From: Pseudonocardia kujensis | GTDB lineage: Bacteria; Actinomycetota; Actinomycetes; Mycobacteriales; Pseudonocardiaceae | Direction: 5' to 3' | NCBI RefSeq assembly: GCF_021283305.1 | Contig: NZ_JAJSOK010000013.1 | Coordinates: forward strand, 62,001-126,000 | Length of the DNA stretch: 64,000 nt | Part shown: piece after piece, positions 17,166 through 25,924 of the stretch | Layout: every line of letters begins with the position of its first letter | Numbering within the stretch: position 1 is the stretch's first letter | Made by a program: the position numbers and the translations under genes | The notes under the pieces: generated by a model | The model's input: only the letters and a program-made list of their open reading frames with translations | The model's database searches: none | What the model was told of the DNA's origin: nothing

Positions 17166-18839
17166 ATGACCACCGCACCTCGCCCGCGGAGCAGGGACCG
17201 GTCGGCGGGCGCCTGGCCCGCCGCGCCGGTGCTCGTCCTGGGCGCCGGCCCGGTCGGACAGACCACCGCCCTGCTGCTGGCCCGCTGGGGCGTGCCGACG
17301 GTCGTGCTCGACCAGCGCCCCGAGCGGGACCGGGTCGGGTCGAAGGCCATCTGTCAGCAGCGTGACGTGCTCGACGTCTGGGAGGCGGTCGGCGCCGGCC
17401 GGCGGATCGCCGCGGAGGGCGTCACCTGGACCACCGCGCGCACCTTCCACCGCGACCGGGAGCTGTTCGCGACGGAGCTCGCCGAGCCCGGCCGCCCGGC
17501 GTTCCCGCCGTTCGTCAACATCTCCCAGACCCGCACCGAGGAGATCCTCGACGAGTGCATCGCCGCGGAACCCCTGGTGGACCTGCGCTGGGGGCACCGC
17601 GTCGTGCACGTCGAGCAGGACGACTCGGGGGTCCGCGTCCGCCTCGACGACGGCCGGGAGCTGCACGGCTCCTACCTCGTCGTCTGTGCCGGGGCCCGGA
17701 GCGACGAGCTGCGCCGGCTGCTCGGGGTGCGCTTCGACGGGCGCTCCTTCGACGACCGCTTCCTCATCTGCGACATCCGTGCGGACCTGCCCGGCCGGGC
17801 GAGCGAGCGGCGGTTCTACTTCGACCCGGAGTGGAACCCGGGCCGACAGGTGCTGATCCACCCGTGCCCGGACTCGACCTTCCGCATCGACTGGCAGGTC
17901 CCGGCCGGCTACGACCTGGACGACGAGGTCGCCTCAGGTGGGTTGGACGCCCGGATCCGGCAGATCGTCGGCGACCGGGACTACGAGCTCGTCTGGAAGT
18001 CGGTGTACCGCTTCCACTCCCGCGTGGTCGACCGGATGCGCTGCGGCCGGGTCCTCGTGGCCGGCGACGCGGCGCACCTCGTGTCGCCGTTCGGCGCGCG
18101 GGGCCTGAACTCCGGGGTCGGCGACGCCGAGAACGCGGCCTGGAAGATCGCCTACGTCGGGCACGGCTGGGCCCCCGACGAGCTCCTGGAGAGCTACCAC
18201 GCCGAGCGGCACGCCGCGGCCGTGGAGAACCTCGCGGTCACCACGGCGACCATGGACTTCCTGGTCCCGCCGGACGAGGACCGCGCGCGGCACCGCGCCG
18301 AGGTCCTGAGCCGCGCGGCGACCGACGCCGACGCCCGCGCCCGGGTCGACTCGGGCCGGTTGTCCGAGCCGTTCTGGTACGTCGACTCCCCGCTGACGAC
18401 CGCGGACCCGCGGCGCCCGTTCGGCGGGCGGCCGCCGCGCGGGCAGGTCCCCCCGGCCGGGCCGGGGGTGCTGCTGCCCGACGCCCCGGTCGTCGTCGCC
18501 GGGAGCGCTGCCGGCGGCCGGGCCCGCGCGCTGGCCCGGGACGGGTTCCTGCTCCTGACCGGCGCCCGGGTCGACCACGCGGCGGCCACGCGGGCCGCCA
18601 CGGCGGCGCACGGTCCGGTCCGGGTCCTCGCCCTGCCCGAGATCGACCTCGAGGGCACCCTCACCGCGACGCTCGAGGCGCGGCCCGACGAGGTGTGGGT
18701 CGTCCGTCCGGACGCCCACGTCGCCGCCGTCCTGGCCGACCCGACCGCCGCAGAGATCACCGGCGCGCTGCACCGCGCCGCCGCACACCCCGTGACCCGG
18801 GAGGAGAGCCACGATGGCGTTCTACAGGCGAGTCGGTGA
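17166..18839 (+). CDS. FAD-dependent aromatic hydroxylase (group A flavoprotein monooxygenase)
   Basis: A 557-residue PHBH-fold hydroxylase. The dinucleotide motif GAGPVGQ is near residue 25, and the FAD/ribityl motif GRVLVAGDAAHLVSPFGARGLNSGVGDAENAAWK is near 300 (GD motif complete). A thioredoxin-like C-terminal domain, as in MhpA/PheA relatives, makes up the last 150 residues. Position directly before hmgA suggests it makes homogentisate, most likely from 3- or 4-hydroxyphenylacetate. This is inference from context; MhpA-like substrates are also possible. The stop lies 26 bp inside the hmgA gene, so the two are co-translated. Confidence 0.85.
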   Translation: MTTAPRPRSRDRSAGAWPAAPVLVLGAGPVGQTTALLLARWGVPTVVLDQRPERDRVGSKAICQQRDVLDVWEAVGAGRRIAAEGVTWTTARTFHRDRELFATELAEPGRPAFPPFVNISQTRTEEILDECIAAEPLVDLRWGHRVVHVEQDDSGVRVRLDDGRELHGSYLVVCAGARSDELRRLLGVRFDGRSFDDRFLICDIRADLPGRASERRFYFDPEWNPGRQVLIHPCPDSTFRIDWQVPAGYDLDDEVASGGLDARIRQIVGDRDYELVWKSVYRFHSRVVDRMRCGRVLVAGDAAHLVSPFGARGLNSGVGDAENAAWKIAYVGHGWAPDELLESYHAERHAAAVENLAVTTATMDFLVPPDEDRARHRAEVLSRAATDADARARVDSGRLSEPFWYVDSPLTTADPRRPFGGRPPRGQVPPAGPGVLLPDAPVVVAGSAAGGRARALARDGFLLLTGARVDHAAATRAATAAHGPVRVLALPEIDLEGTLTATLEARPDEVWVVRPDAHVAAVLADPTAAEITGALHRAAAHPVTREESHDGVLQASR

Positions 18840-20025
18840 CGTCCCGCCCAAGCGGCACACCCAGCACCGGACCGCGGACGGCGGCCTGCACTACGAGGAG
18901 CTGATGGGGGAGGAGGGCTTCTCGTCGGACTCCTCGCTGCTCTACCACCTCGGGGTGCCGTCGGCGATCGTCGACGCCACGCCGTGGGAGCTGCCGGACC
19001 AGACGCTCACCGAGAACCGGCCGCTGATCCCGCGACACCTTGCGCTGCACCGGCTGACCGGCGACGACTGGAAGGCCGTGGACCCGGTGACGGGCCGGCG
19101 GCTGGTGCTGGGCAACGCGGACGTGCGGATCTCGTACGTGGTGGCGGGGGAGACGTCGCCGCTGTACCGCAACGCGGTGGGCGACGAGTGCGTGTACGTC
19201 GAGTCCGGCAGCGCGACGGTCGAGACGGTGTTCGGCGTGCTGCAGGCGGTGCAGGGCGACTACGTGCTGATCCCGCGCGCGACCACGCACCGATGGATCC
19301 CGACGGGCTCGGACCCGTTGCGGCTCTACGCGATCGAGGCGAACTCGCACATCGCGCCGCCGAAGCGGTACCTGTCGCGCTTCGGGCAGCTGCTCGAGCA
19401 CGCGCCGTACTGCGAGCGCGACCTGCACGGGCCGGCCGAGCCGTTCGTGGTCGAGGGCACCGAGGTGGAGGTGCTGGTCAAGCACCGCGGCTCTGCTCGA
19501 TCATCTGGCAGCGGGATCACCGGCACCCGCTACGTGTGCCCGACGCACCCGTTCGACGTGGTCGGCTGGGACGGCTGCCTGTACCCGTACACGTTCAACA
19601 TCGCGGACTTCGAGCCGATCACCGGGCGGCTGCACCAGCCGCCGCCCGTCCACCAGGTGTTCGAGGGCACCAACTTCGTGATCTGCAACTTCGTGCCGCG
19701 CAAGGTGGACTACCACCCGCTGTCGATCCCGGTGCCGTACTACCACTCCAACGTGGACTCGGACGAGATCATGTTCTACTGCGGCGGGAACTACGAGGCC
19801 CGCAAGGGATCCGGCATCGGGCAGGGCTCGATCAGCCTGCACCCCGGCGGGCACTCCCACGGCCCGCAGCCGGGTGCGGTCGAGCGGTCGCTGGGCGTCG
19901 AGTTCTTCGACGAGCTGGCGGTCATGGTGGACACGTTCCGGCCGATGGAGCTGGGCGAGGGCGGCATCGCGGCCGAGGACGACGCCTACGCGTGGACCTG
20001 GGCGGGCCGCGGGCCGGCGTCATGA
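18814..20025 (+). CDS. hmgA: homogentisate 1,2-dioxygenase
   Basis: A 403-residue non-haem iron ring-cleavage enzyme that converts homogentisate to maleylacetoacetate. The C-terminal cupin carries the iron-site region YHSNVDSDEIMFYCGGNY followed by SLHPGGHSHGP, supplying the His/Glu/His ligands. The N-terminal HTQHR and YEELMGEEGF blocks are also typical. The ATG at 18814 has a GGAGGAG site and overlaps the hydroxylase gene; the stop overlaps the next start (ATGA). Bacterial relatives of this actinobacterial length are common. Confidence 0.93.
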   Translation: MAFYRRVGDVPPKRHTQHRTADGGLHYEELMGEEGFSSDSSLLYHLGVPSAIVDATPWELPDQTLTENRPLIPRHLALHRLTGDDWKAVDPVTGRRLVLGNADVRISYVVAGETSPLYRNAVGDECVYVESGSATVETVFGVLQAVQGDYVLIPRATTHRWIPTGSDPLRLYAIEANSHIAPPKRYLSRFGQLLEHAPYCERDLHGPAEPFVVEGTEVEVLVKHRGSARSSGSGITGTRYVCPTHPFDVVGWDGCLYPYTFNIADFEPITGRLHQPPPVHQVFEGTNFVICNFVPRKVDYHPLSIPVPYYHSNVDSDEIMFYCGGNYEARKGSGIGQGSISLHPGGHSHGPQPGAVERSLGVEFFDELAVMVDTFRPMELGEGGIAAEDDAYAWTWAGRGPAS

Positions 20026-20873
20026 CCGCTCGGGTCCCCGCGCTCGTCGCGGGTCTGTGCGACGACGCCGCGGTCTTCCCGCCGGGTCTGGCCCCGTTGC
20101 CCGACGCGGTGCGGGCCCACCGGGAGCGGCAGGACACCTGGTACGCGGGGCTCGTCGGGCCGCTGGTGCTGGGGGCCGCCGCGCTGCCGCAGCTGGGTGC
20201 GCTGCTCGCGCCGGGCGAACGGCTGCCGCTCTCGGTCACCCTGCCGGGCGGGCCGGCGGGCCTGCCCGCGGTGCTGGCGGGGTGCGCGCGGCTCCCCGTG
20301 GAGCTGCGCTCGGTCGAGGTCGCGGTACCGGAGGCCATGGCGCCCGCGCAGTTCCTGGACCTGCTCGCCGCGGGCCCGGAGCGGTCCGGCGACCTCGACG
20401 TGTACGTCGAGGTGCCCCGTGACCGGCGGCGCGGCGCGGTGCTCGAGGCGCTCCCCGGTCGCTACCGGGCCAAGTTCCGCACCGGAGGCGTCCGGGCCGA
20501 CCTCCACCCGGACGAGGCCGAGCTGGCCGCCGCGGTCGCCGCGGTCGTCGGGGCGCGAGTGCCCTTCAAGGCCACCGCCGGGCTGCACCACGCCGTGCGC
20601 AACACCGACCCGCGGACCGGGTTCGAGCAGCACGGCTTCCTCAACCTCCTGCTCGCCACGGACGCCCTGGTCCGCGGCGGGACCGAGGCGGACGCCCGCG
20701 CACTGCTCGCCGAGCGCGACGGGGCCGTCGTCGCCGACCGGGTCCGATCCGTGGGCCCGGAGGTGCGGGCCCTGTTCACGTCGTTCGGCACCTGCAGCAT
20801 CACCGAGCCACGCGACGAGCTGGTCGATCTCGGCGTGCTGGCCGCGCCCCTCCCGGAAGGAGTGCGTTCGTGA
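20022..20873 (+). CDS. conserved hypothetical protein of the homogentisate operon
   Basis: A 283-residue protein without a family I can name, coupled to hmgA upstream (ATGA overlap) and fahA downstream (GTGA overlap). It is soluble, with no signal peptide. Alternating strand/helix texture and blocks such as GLCDDAAVFPPG near the start, then RYRAKFRTGGVRADLHPDEAEL and VPFKATAGLHHAVRN, suggest a TIM-barrel-like fold with a possible metal or phosphate site (Lys and paired His). Given its strict coupling it could be the missing maleylacetoacetate isomerase, as no glutathione- or mycothiol-type isomerase is seen here. That is a hypothesis only. Confidence 0.75.
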   Translation: MTARVPALVAGLCDDAAVFPPGLAPLPDAVRAHRERQDTWYAGLVGPLVLGAAALPQLGALLAPGERLPLSVTLPGGPAGLPAVLAGCARLPVELRSVEVAVPEAMAPAQFLDLLAAGPERSGDLDVYVEVPRDRRRGAVLEALPGRYRAKFRTGGVRADLHPDEAELAAAVAAVVGARVPFKATAGLHHAVRNTDPRTGFEQHGFLNLLLATDALVRGGTEADARALLAERDGAVVADRVRSVGPEVRALFTSFGTCSITEPRDELVDLGVLAAPLPEGVRS

Positions 20874-22042
20874 GTGTCGTCGAGGTCCCGGCGGGCTCGC
20901 CGTTCGGGCCGGAGAACCTGCCCTACGGGGTCTTCTCCGTCGCCGGCGGCCGCCGCCGGGTCGGGGTGCGGCTGGGTGACAGCGTGATCGACCTCGCGGT
21001 GCTGCTCGAGGACGAGGTCTTCGCCGCCCCGTCGCTGAACCCGTTCCTGACGCAGGGGCCGGAGCGGTGGGCGCAGGTCCGCGAGCGGATCACCGCGCTC
21101 GTCGCGAGGGACGTGCCCGGTCCTGCCGTCCGTCCGGTCCGGGACGTGACGCTGCACCTGCCGTTCGAGGTCGCCGACTACGTGGACTTCTACGCCTCCG
21201 AGCACCACGCGTCGAACCTCGGGCGGTTGTTCCGGCCCGACGCCGAGCCGCTGATGCCGAACTGGAAGCACCTGCCGGTCGGGTACCACGGCCGGGCGGG
21301 CACCGTGGTCGTGTCCGGGACCGAGATCGTGCGGCCGTGCGGGCAGCGCAAGGCACCCGACGAGGCCGCGCCCTCGTTCGGCCCGTCGCGGCGGCTGGAC
21401 ATCGAGGCGGAGCTGGGGTTCGTCGTCGGCGTCGGGTCGGAGCTCGGCGGCCGGGTCGGGGTGGACGAGTTCGCGCGGCACGTGTTCGGGGCGGTGCTGG
21501 TCAACGACTGGTCGGCCCGCGACATCCAGGCCTGGGAGTACGTGCCGCTGGGCCCGCACCTGGGCAAGAGCTTCGCCACCTCGGTCTCGCCGTGGGTGGT
21601 GCCGCTCGCCGCGCTGGAGGCGGCACGGGTGCCGCTGCCGGGACAGGACCCGCAGCCGCTGGAGTACCTGCGCGGCGGCGAGGACTGGGGCCTGGACGTC
21701 GAGTTCGTCGTGGAGTGGAACGGCGAGGAGGTGTCCCGGCCCCCGTACCGGGAGATGTACTGGTCGCCGGCGCAGATGCTGGCGCACATGACCGTGAACG
21801 GGGCGTCGGCCCGGACCGGGGACCTGTTCGCGTCGGGCACGATCTCGGGGCCGGGGCGCCGTCAGCGCGGCGCGTTCATCGAGCTGACCTGGGGCGGGCG
21901 GGAGCCGGTCGTGGTCAAGGGTGAGGAACGGACCTTCCTGCTCGACGGCGACGAGGTCACCCTCTCGGCCACCGCCCCGGGGCCGGACGGTTCCCGTATC
22001 GGGTTCGGCGAGGTCACGGGCCGAATCACCCCGGCCCGCTGA
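20870..22042 (+). CDS. fahA: fumarylacetoacetase
   Basis: A 390-residue fumarylacetoacetate hydrolase that gives fumarate and acetoacetate, the last step of homogentisate breakdown. N-terminal FGPENLPYGVFS and the catalytic region DYVDFYASEHHASNLGRLFRP (calcium/catalytic His), MPNWKHLPVGYHGRAG, DIEAELGFVVG (metal-binding acidic residues) and NDWSARDIQAWEY are all present. The GTG at 20870 overlaps the previous stop. It ends the operon, and a hairpin follows about 40 bp later. Length is slightly shorter than the animal enzyme (about 420) and normal for bacteria. Confidence 0.94.
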   Translation: MSVVEVPAGSPFGPENLPYGVFSVAGGRRRVGVRLGDSVIDLAVLLEDEVFAAPSLNPFLTQGPERWAQVRERITALVARDVPGPAVRPVRDVTLHLPFEVADYVDFYASEHHASNLGRLFRPDAEPLMPNWKHLPVGYHGRAGTVVVSGTEIVRPCGQRKAPDEAAPSFGPSRRLDIEAELGFVVGVGSELGGRVGVDEFARHVFGAVLVNDWSARDIQAWEYVPLGPHLGKSFATSVSPWVVPLAALEAARVPLPGQDPQPLEYLRGGEDWGLDVEFVVEWNGEEVSRPPYREMYWSPAQMLAHMTVNGASARTGDLFASGTISGPGRRQRGAFIELTWGGREPVVVKGEERTFLLDGDEVTLSATAPGPDGSRIGFGEVTGRITPAR

Positions 22043-22512
22043 CGGCGCTCACGCACTGCTGCCGACCCCGACGTGCCTGGCTACCGACCGTCACCGAGCT
22101 AACACACGGCACGGTCGGGACGAGGGTCATCACGAGCGGGCGGCGCCCAGAAGGGGGGTCCGGGCGCCGCTCGATCGCCTGCACCGGGAGTGCCGGGGCC
22201 GCACCGGCAGTCCCGTGAACCGGCAGTACGGGAGCGGGAACCGCTGGCGCGAGCGAGCGTCCGACCCTGCGCTGCCCCACCGACGACAGGCGAGGGGCTC
22301 CGCCGAACGCGCCGCGATCGCGATTCGGTGGCCTGGTGCTCGCCGGCCGACGGGCCACGCGGACAGGTTCTCGACGACCAGGGCGCCCTCGCCCGGTACC
22401 CGTCTGGCGACCCCCGACCCCACCCGAGGAACCCCGACCCCCCCGCGACCGACCTGGACGAGCCATCGCCGTTCTGACCGGGGTCGGGACGGAGTCGGGA
22501 CGGAGCGGAGCG
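22043..22512. other. 470-bp convergent intergenic region without a gene
   Basis: No frame here has gene-like codon use on either strand. An 8-bp inverted repeat (CCGACCGT at 22084-22091 and ACGGTCGG at 22111-22118, 19-base loop) could end fahA transcription. A short direct repeat (ACCGGCAGT, twice near 22205) and C-rich runs near 22420 are otherwise the only structure seen. Confidence 0.5.
22084..22118 (+). terminator. possible terminator after fahA
   Basis: Perfect 8-bp stem with a 19-base loop and no U-run, 42 bp after the fahA stop. The large loop makes this a modest candidate. Confidence 0.35.
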
Positions 22513-23412
22513 CTACCCGCGCCGCTCCGCCTCGACCAGCTCCCGTGTGCGCGGGGCGACCTCGTGGGCGTAGCGCTCCAGGGTGGCCCGGTCGTCGGAC
22601 TGGAGGAGGAAGCCGGAGACACCCTCGGCGAGGGCGAGGTCGGCGAGCTCCTGCGCCCACTGCTCGGGCGGCCCGACGAGCAGGCCGCCACCGGTCTGCG
22701 CGAACCGGCCCTCGACGTTGAGCAGCCGCCGGACCGCGGCCGGATCGCGTCCGGCCGTCGCGGCGCCCTCGTCGATCAGGGCGGTCATCGCGGTGCGGGA
22801 GGCGGGGCCTTCCGGCAGGTAGGAGAGTGTCGGGAGCCAGCCGTCGGCGAGGCGGCCGACGAGCCGGAGCATCCGGGGGCCGTAGGCGCCGATCCAGATG
22901 CCGATGTCGTGGGCGGGCGCCGGGCCCCGCTTGGCCCCGGCGACGCGGTGGAACTCGCCGTCGACCCGGACGCCGCCGCGCTCGTCGGCGGCCCAGATGC
23001 CGCGCAGGATCGCGATCGCCTCCTCGAGGGCCTGCACGGCCTGGCCCGGAGCGAGCCGGGGGCCGCCCATCGCCTCGATGGCGTCCCAGAAGCTGCCCGC
23101 GCCGAGGCCGAGCTCGAGGCGGCCGCCGCTCAGCCGGTCGAGGCTCGCGGCGCTGCGGGCGAGGACGGCGGGCGGGCGGAGCGGGAGGTTGAGCACGTCG
23201 CCGGTGAGCCGGATGCGCTCGGTCCGGGCGGCGACGACGGACATCAGCGTCCAGGTGTCGAGGAACTGCGGCAGGTACGGATGGTCCTGGAAGGCGACCA
23301 GGTCCAGGCCGGCGCGGTCGGCCGCCACCGCCAGGTCCACGGCCTGGCCGGGCGGGTCCGCGACCGGCGTCACGAAGCAGCCGAAGAGCAGGTCGTGTCG
23401 GTAGTCGGGCAC
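22513..23412 (-). CDS. LLM class flavin/F420-dependent oxidoreductase
   Basis: A 299-residue luciferase-like TIM-barrel oxidoreductase. VAFQDHPYLPQFLDTWTLM, ARTERIRLTGDVLNLPLRPP, LDRLSGGRLELGLGAGSFW and the later ADGWLPTLSYLP are characteristic. In actinomycetes many such proteins use F420 rather than FMN; the early DHPY pattern fits either. The ATG at 23412 starts MPDYRHDLLFGCFVTP. It is isolated, with only a 111-bp gap to the next same-strand small gene. Substrate unknown. Confidence 0.85.
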   Translation of the reverse strand: MPDYRHDLLFGCFVTPVADPPGQAVDLAVAADRAGLDLVAFQDHPYLPQFLDTWTLMSVVAARTERIRLTGDVLNLPLRPPAVLARSAASLDRLSGGRLELGLGAGSFWDAIEAMGGPRLAPGQAVQALEEAIAILRGIWAADERGGVRVDGEFHRVAGAKRGPAPAHDIGIWIGAYGPRMLRLVGRLADGWLPTLSYLPEGPASRTAMTALIDEGAATAGRDPAAVRRLLNVEGRFAQTGGGLLVGPPEQWAQELADLALAEGVSGFLLQSDDRATLERYAHEVAPRTRELVEAERRG

Positions 23413-23523
23413 ACGTCGAGGGTGGAGGCGGACGTCCCGGCGGGCAAGGGGCCGCGGCAGGGCGAGGAGAGGCGGGGCGTGCGGGCGCGACGCAGCCCCG
23501 CCGCCCCCGCCGCAGCGGCGCCG

Positions 23524-23727
23524 TCAGCCGCGGACGCCCTGCCGCACCCAGGCGACGGCGTCGGACACGCGCACCCCGCGCGGCCGCCAGCCGAGCCGGC
23601 TGCAGAGGTCCTGGAAGGCCTCGGGGGTCAGGGCGTGCCGGACCTGCAGGCTCCTCACCTGGTCGACGAGCTGTGCCGGGGCGCCGTGGGTGTTGAGGTA
23701 CTCGACGAGCTGGGGCAGCGTGTGCAC
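23524..23727 (-). CDS. small hypothetical protein, 67 aa
   Basis: A 67-residue soluble protein. The GTG at 23727 has a strong AAGGAGG site eight bases upstream. The sequence VEYLNTHGAPAQLVDQVRSL and ALTPEAFQDLCSRLGW looks like two or three helices. No known motif was recognised. The start lies inside the end of the upstream membrane-protein frame (73-bp overlap), suggesting coupled translation or a mis-set end of that frame. Confidence 0.6.
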   Translation of the reverse strand: MHTLPQLVEYLNTHGAPAQLVDQVRSLQVRHALTPEAFQDLCSRLGWRPRGVRVSDAVAWVRQGVRG

Positions 23728-24233
23728 GGATCCTCCTTCGGGGGAGCGTCTCGGGCGCCGGGTCCGGCGCCGGGGAGAACACTGCGGTCCGGGCCGAGGA
23801 GCGGGCTGTGCGCGACGTGTCCGAGCACTGTGAGGACCCCGCCGGGCCGGGCGCCGGTCCGGTACGCCCGCAGGACCGCGGCGAGCCCGCGGAACACCAG
23901 CGCGGCGCCGACCACGACCACGAGGGCGCGCAGGTCGGCGGGGCCGGTCTGCAGCTCGCCGAGCCGGTGCGCGGAGAAGCCGTCGTAGACCGCCCAGCCG
24001 ACGGCGCCCGCCACGGCGGCGCCGGCCGTGGACGTCGCGGTCGCGACGAGGCCCGCGGCGAGGGCGGCGAGCACCAGCCCGCCGACGCCGACGCCAACGC
24101 CGACGTCGGCCGGGTCGCAGGCCCAGGCGACCACCTGCGCCCCCACGGCGGCCGGCACGCCGAGGAGCAGCCCGCCGGCGCACCCGGGCGGGCCGGAGGG
24201 AGGAGCGGCACGGTGCCTGCGACTCTGCAGCAT
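23655..24233 (-). CDS. probable small integral membrane protein
   Basis: A 192-residue frame with hydrophobic segments near residues 18-40, 48-80 and 105-125 (GGLVLAALAAGLVATATSTA; LRALVVVVGAALVFRGLAAVL), so three to four membrane helices are likely. The last 50 residues are low-complexity and overlap the downstream 67-aa gene, and could be read through because of high GC. No family recognised and no clear ribosome site before the ATG at 24233. It is divergent from the alkaline phosphatase gene. Confidence 0.45.
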   Translation of the reverse strand: MLQSRRHRAAPPSGPPGCAGGLLLGVPAAVGAQVVAWACDPADVGVGVGVGGLVLAALAAGLVATATSTAGAAVAGAVGWAVYDGFSAHRLGELQTGPADLRALVVVVGAALVFRGLAAVLRAYRTGARPGGVLTVLGHVAHSPLLGPDRSVLPGAGPGARDAPPKEDPCTRCPSSSSTSTPTAPRHSSSTR

Positions 24234-24488
24234 GCCGCGAGCCTGCTGCGGCGCGCGGCCACGGGGCCGGTTCCTGACACGATGTTGACGCGCGGCGCGC
24301 GAATCCGAACGCGGTCGTGGCGCGCAGTCCTCGACCGGAGCCCCGGACGCCCCGCCGAGGACGGCGAGGACGGCGAGGAAGACGAGGACCCCGACAGCCG
24401 CAGTCGATCTCGGGTGATCGGGACGATTCTCCTGAGGTGCGGCCGGGGTTCACCGGGCGGTCAGGTCACCGCGCAATCGTCGTCGTCC

Positions 24489-25757
24489 GTGATCACTCGA
24501 TCGAGGCGCCTCCCCACCACGGCCGCACTGGCGGTGACGGGCACCGTGCTGGCCGTCGCCGCGGCGGCGGGCTGCTCCACCCAGGCCCAGGCCGGAGCGG
24601 CGGAGCCGGGCGCGAAGAACGTCATCTTCGTCAACGGCGACGGCATGTCCGCCGCCCACCGGGAGGCCGGGCGGCTCGCCCAGGTCGGCCTCGACGGGCA
24701 GCTCGGGATGGACGAGATGCCCGTCGGCGGGACGCTGACCACCGACTCGCGCGACCCGAAGTCCCTGGTCACCGACTCGGCGGCGGCGGCGACCGCGTGG
24801 GCGACGGGGCAGAAGACCTCCAACGGGGCCATCTCCGTCGATCTCGACAAGAGGCCGCTGCCGACCCTCGGGCAGCAGGCCAAGCAGGCGGGCAAGGCCA
24901 CCGGCCTCGTCACCACCGCGCAGGTCACGGACGCGAGCCCGGCCGCGTTCTTCGCGCAGACCGCCGACCGCAAGAACCAGGACGACATCGCGCGTCAGTA
25001 CCTCGAGCAGAGCAAGCCGGACGTGATCCTGGGCGGCGGCGAGGACTGGTGGCTGCCGAAGGGCACGCCGGGTGCCTTCCCCGACACCCCCGCCGAGGAC
25101 CCCGAGGAGGCGAGCCGGGGCACCAGGGGCGACCTCGTCGCCGAGGCGAAGCAGCAGGGCTACGCCTACGCCTCGACGCCCGCCCAGCTCGCCGCGGCCG
25201 ACGGCCCGAAGCTGCTGGGGCTCTTCGCGAACGAGGAGATGTTCCAGCAGGGGCCGGAGGGCCAGGGCGACGTCTACGCCCCGGTCGTCGACCTGGCGAC
25301 CATGACCCGCAAGGCGCTCGACACCCTGACCGGCACCGGCGGCGACAAGGGCTTCTTCCTGTTCGTCGAGGAGGAGGCGGTCGACGAGTTCGCCCACGAC
25401 AACAACGGACCGAGGGTCCTGCAGGCGATGCAGCAGCTGGAGTCGGCCGTCGACGTCGCCCGGGCCTACGTCGCCGACCACCCCGACACGATGCTCGTGG
25501 TCACCGGCGACCACGACTGCGGCGGGCTGACGGTCGAGGCGCCCGCGACCGGGCCGGCCCCGGCCGGCACCCCGGCTCCCGACGGACCGTTCCCGGTCCC
25601 CGGCAGCACGCAGCAGTTCGTCATGAAGTGGTCGACCGAGGAGCACACGGACGTGCCGGTGCCGGTGAGCGCCGAGGGCCCCGGCTCCGAGGCCTTCGAC
25701 GGCCGCCACGCGAACACCGACGTCCACGAGATCCTGGCCCGCTCCCTCGGGGTCTGA
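24489..25757 (+). CDS. alkaline phosphatase, exported lipoprotein
   Basis: A 422-residue PhoA-superfamily phosphomonoesterase. A signal peptide ends with a lipobox (LAVAAAAGC, Cys near residue 26), so it should be anchored outside the membrane. Active-site parts are the metal-binding FVNGDGMS, the nucleophile Ser in VTDSAAAATAWATG, the E/D/H region FLFVEEEAVDEFAHDNN, VVTGDHDCGGLT, and a final His in DGRHANTDV. The helix FLFVEEEAVDEF differs from the usual GGRID form. The GTG at 24489 was chosen because it precedes the signal peptide; no good ribosome site is seen, and an in-frame GTG at 24414 is possible. Likely phosphate scavenging. Confidence 0.88.
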   Translation: MITRSRRLPTTAALAVTGTVLAVAAAAGCSTQAQAGAAEPGAKNVIFVNGDGMSAAHREAGRLAQVGLDGQLGMDEMPVGGTLTTDSRDPKSLVTDSAAAATAWATGQKTSNGAISVDLDKRPLPTLGQQAKQAGKATGLVTTAQVTDASPAAFFAQTADRKNQDDIARQYLEQSKPDVILGGGEDWWLPKGTPGAFPDTPAEDPEEASRGTRGDLVAEAKQQGYAYASTPAQLAAADGPKLLGLFANEEMFQQGPEGQGDVYAPVVDLATMTRKALDTLTGTGGDKGFFLFVEEEAVDEFAHDNNGPRVLQAMQQLESAVDVARAYVADHPDTMLVVTGDHDCGGLTVEAPATGPAPAGTPAPDGPFPVPGSTQQFVMKWSTEEHTDVPVPVSAEGPGSEAFDGRHANTDVHEILARSLGV

Positions 25758-25862
25758 CCCCGCTCCGGTCCGATGCCGCGCCGGCGTCGTCGGGAGGCCT
25801 CGAGCGCTCTGGACGGCGCCGGCGTCACGCCGACGGGGGACGGCCTCCGGTTGCGAGGATGT

Positions 25863-25892
25863 GTTACCGCCGGTAACGTTACCGCCGGTAAC
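25863..25892. promoter_or_regulatory. two abutting perfect 15-bp palindromes (tandem operator)
   Basis: GTTACCGCCGGTAAC occurs twice with no base between copies (25863-25877 and 25878-25892). Each copy is a perfect 7+1+7 palindrome. The pair ends 32 bp before the diiron-oxygenase ATG, where a repressor would block the promoter. The form fits a TetR-type dimer pair, but no TetR gene is adjacent. Confidence 0.8.
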
Positions 25893-25924
25893 GCCAGTAG
25901 TCGTCGATCCGCGAAGGAGCGACC

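Noticed and set aside
22043..22512. Genes in the 470-bp gap after fahA
   Set aside because: Open frames on both strands lack ribosome sites and gene-like codon bias, and read as Arg/Pro/Ser-rich noise.
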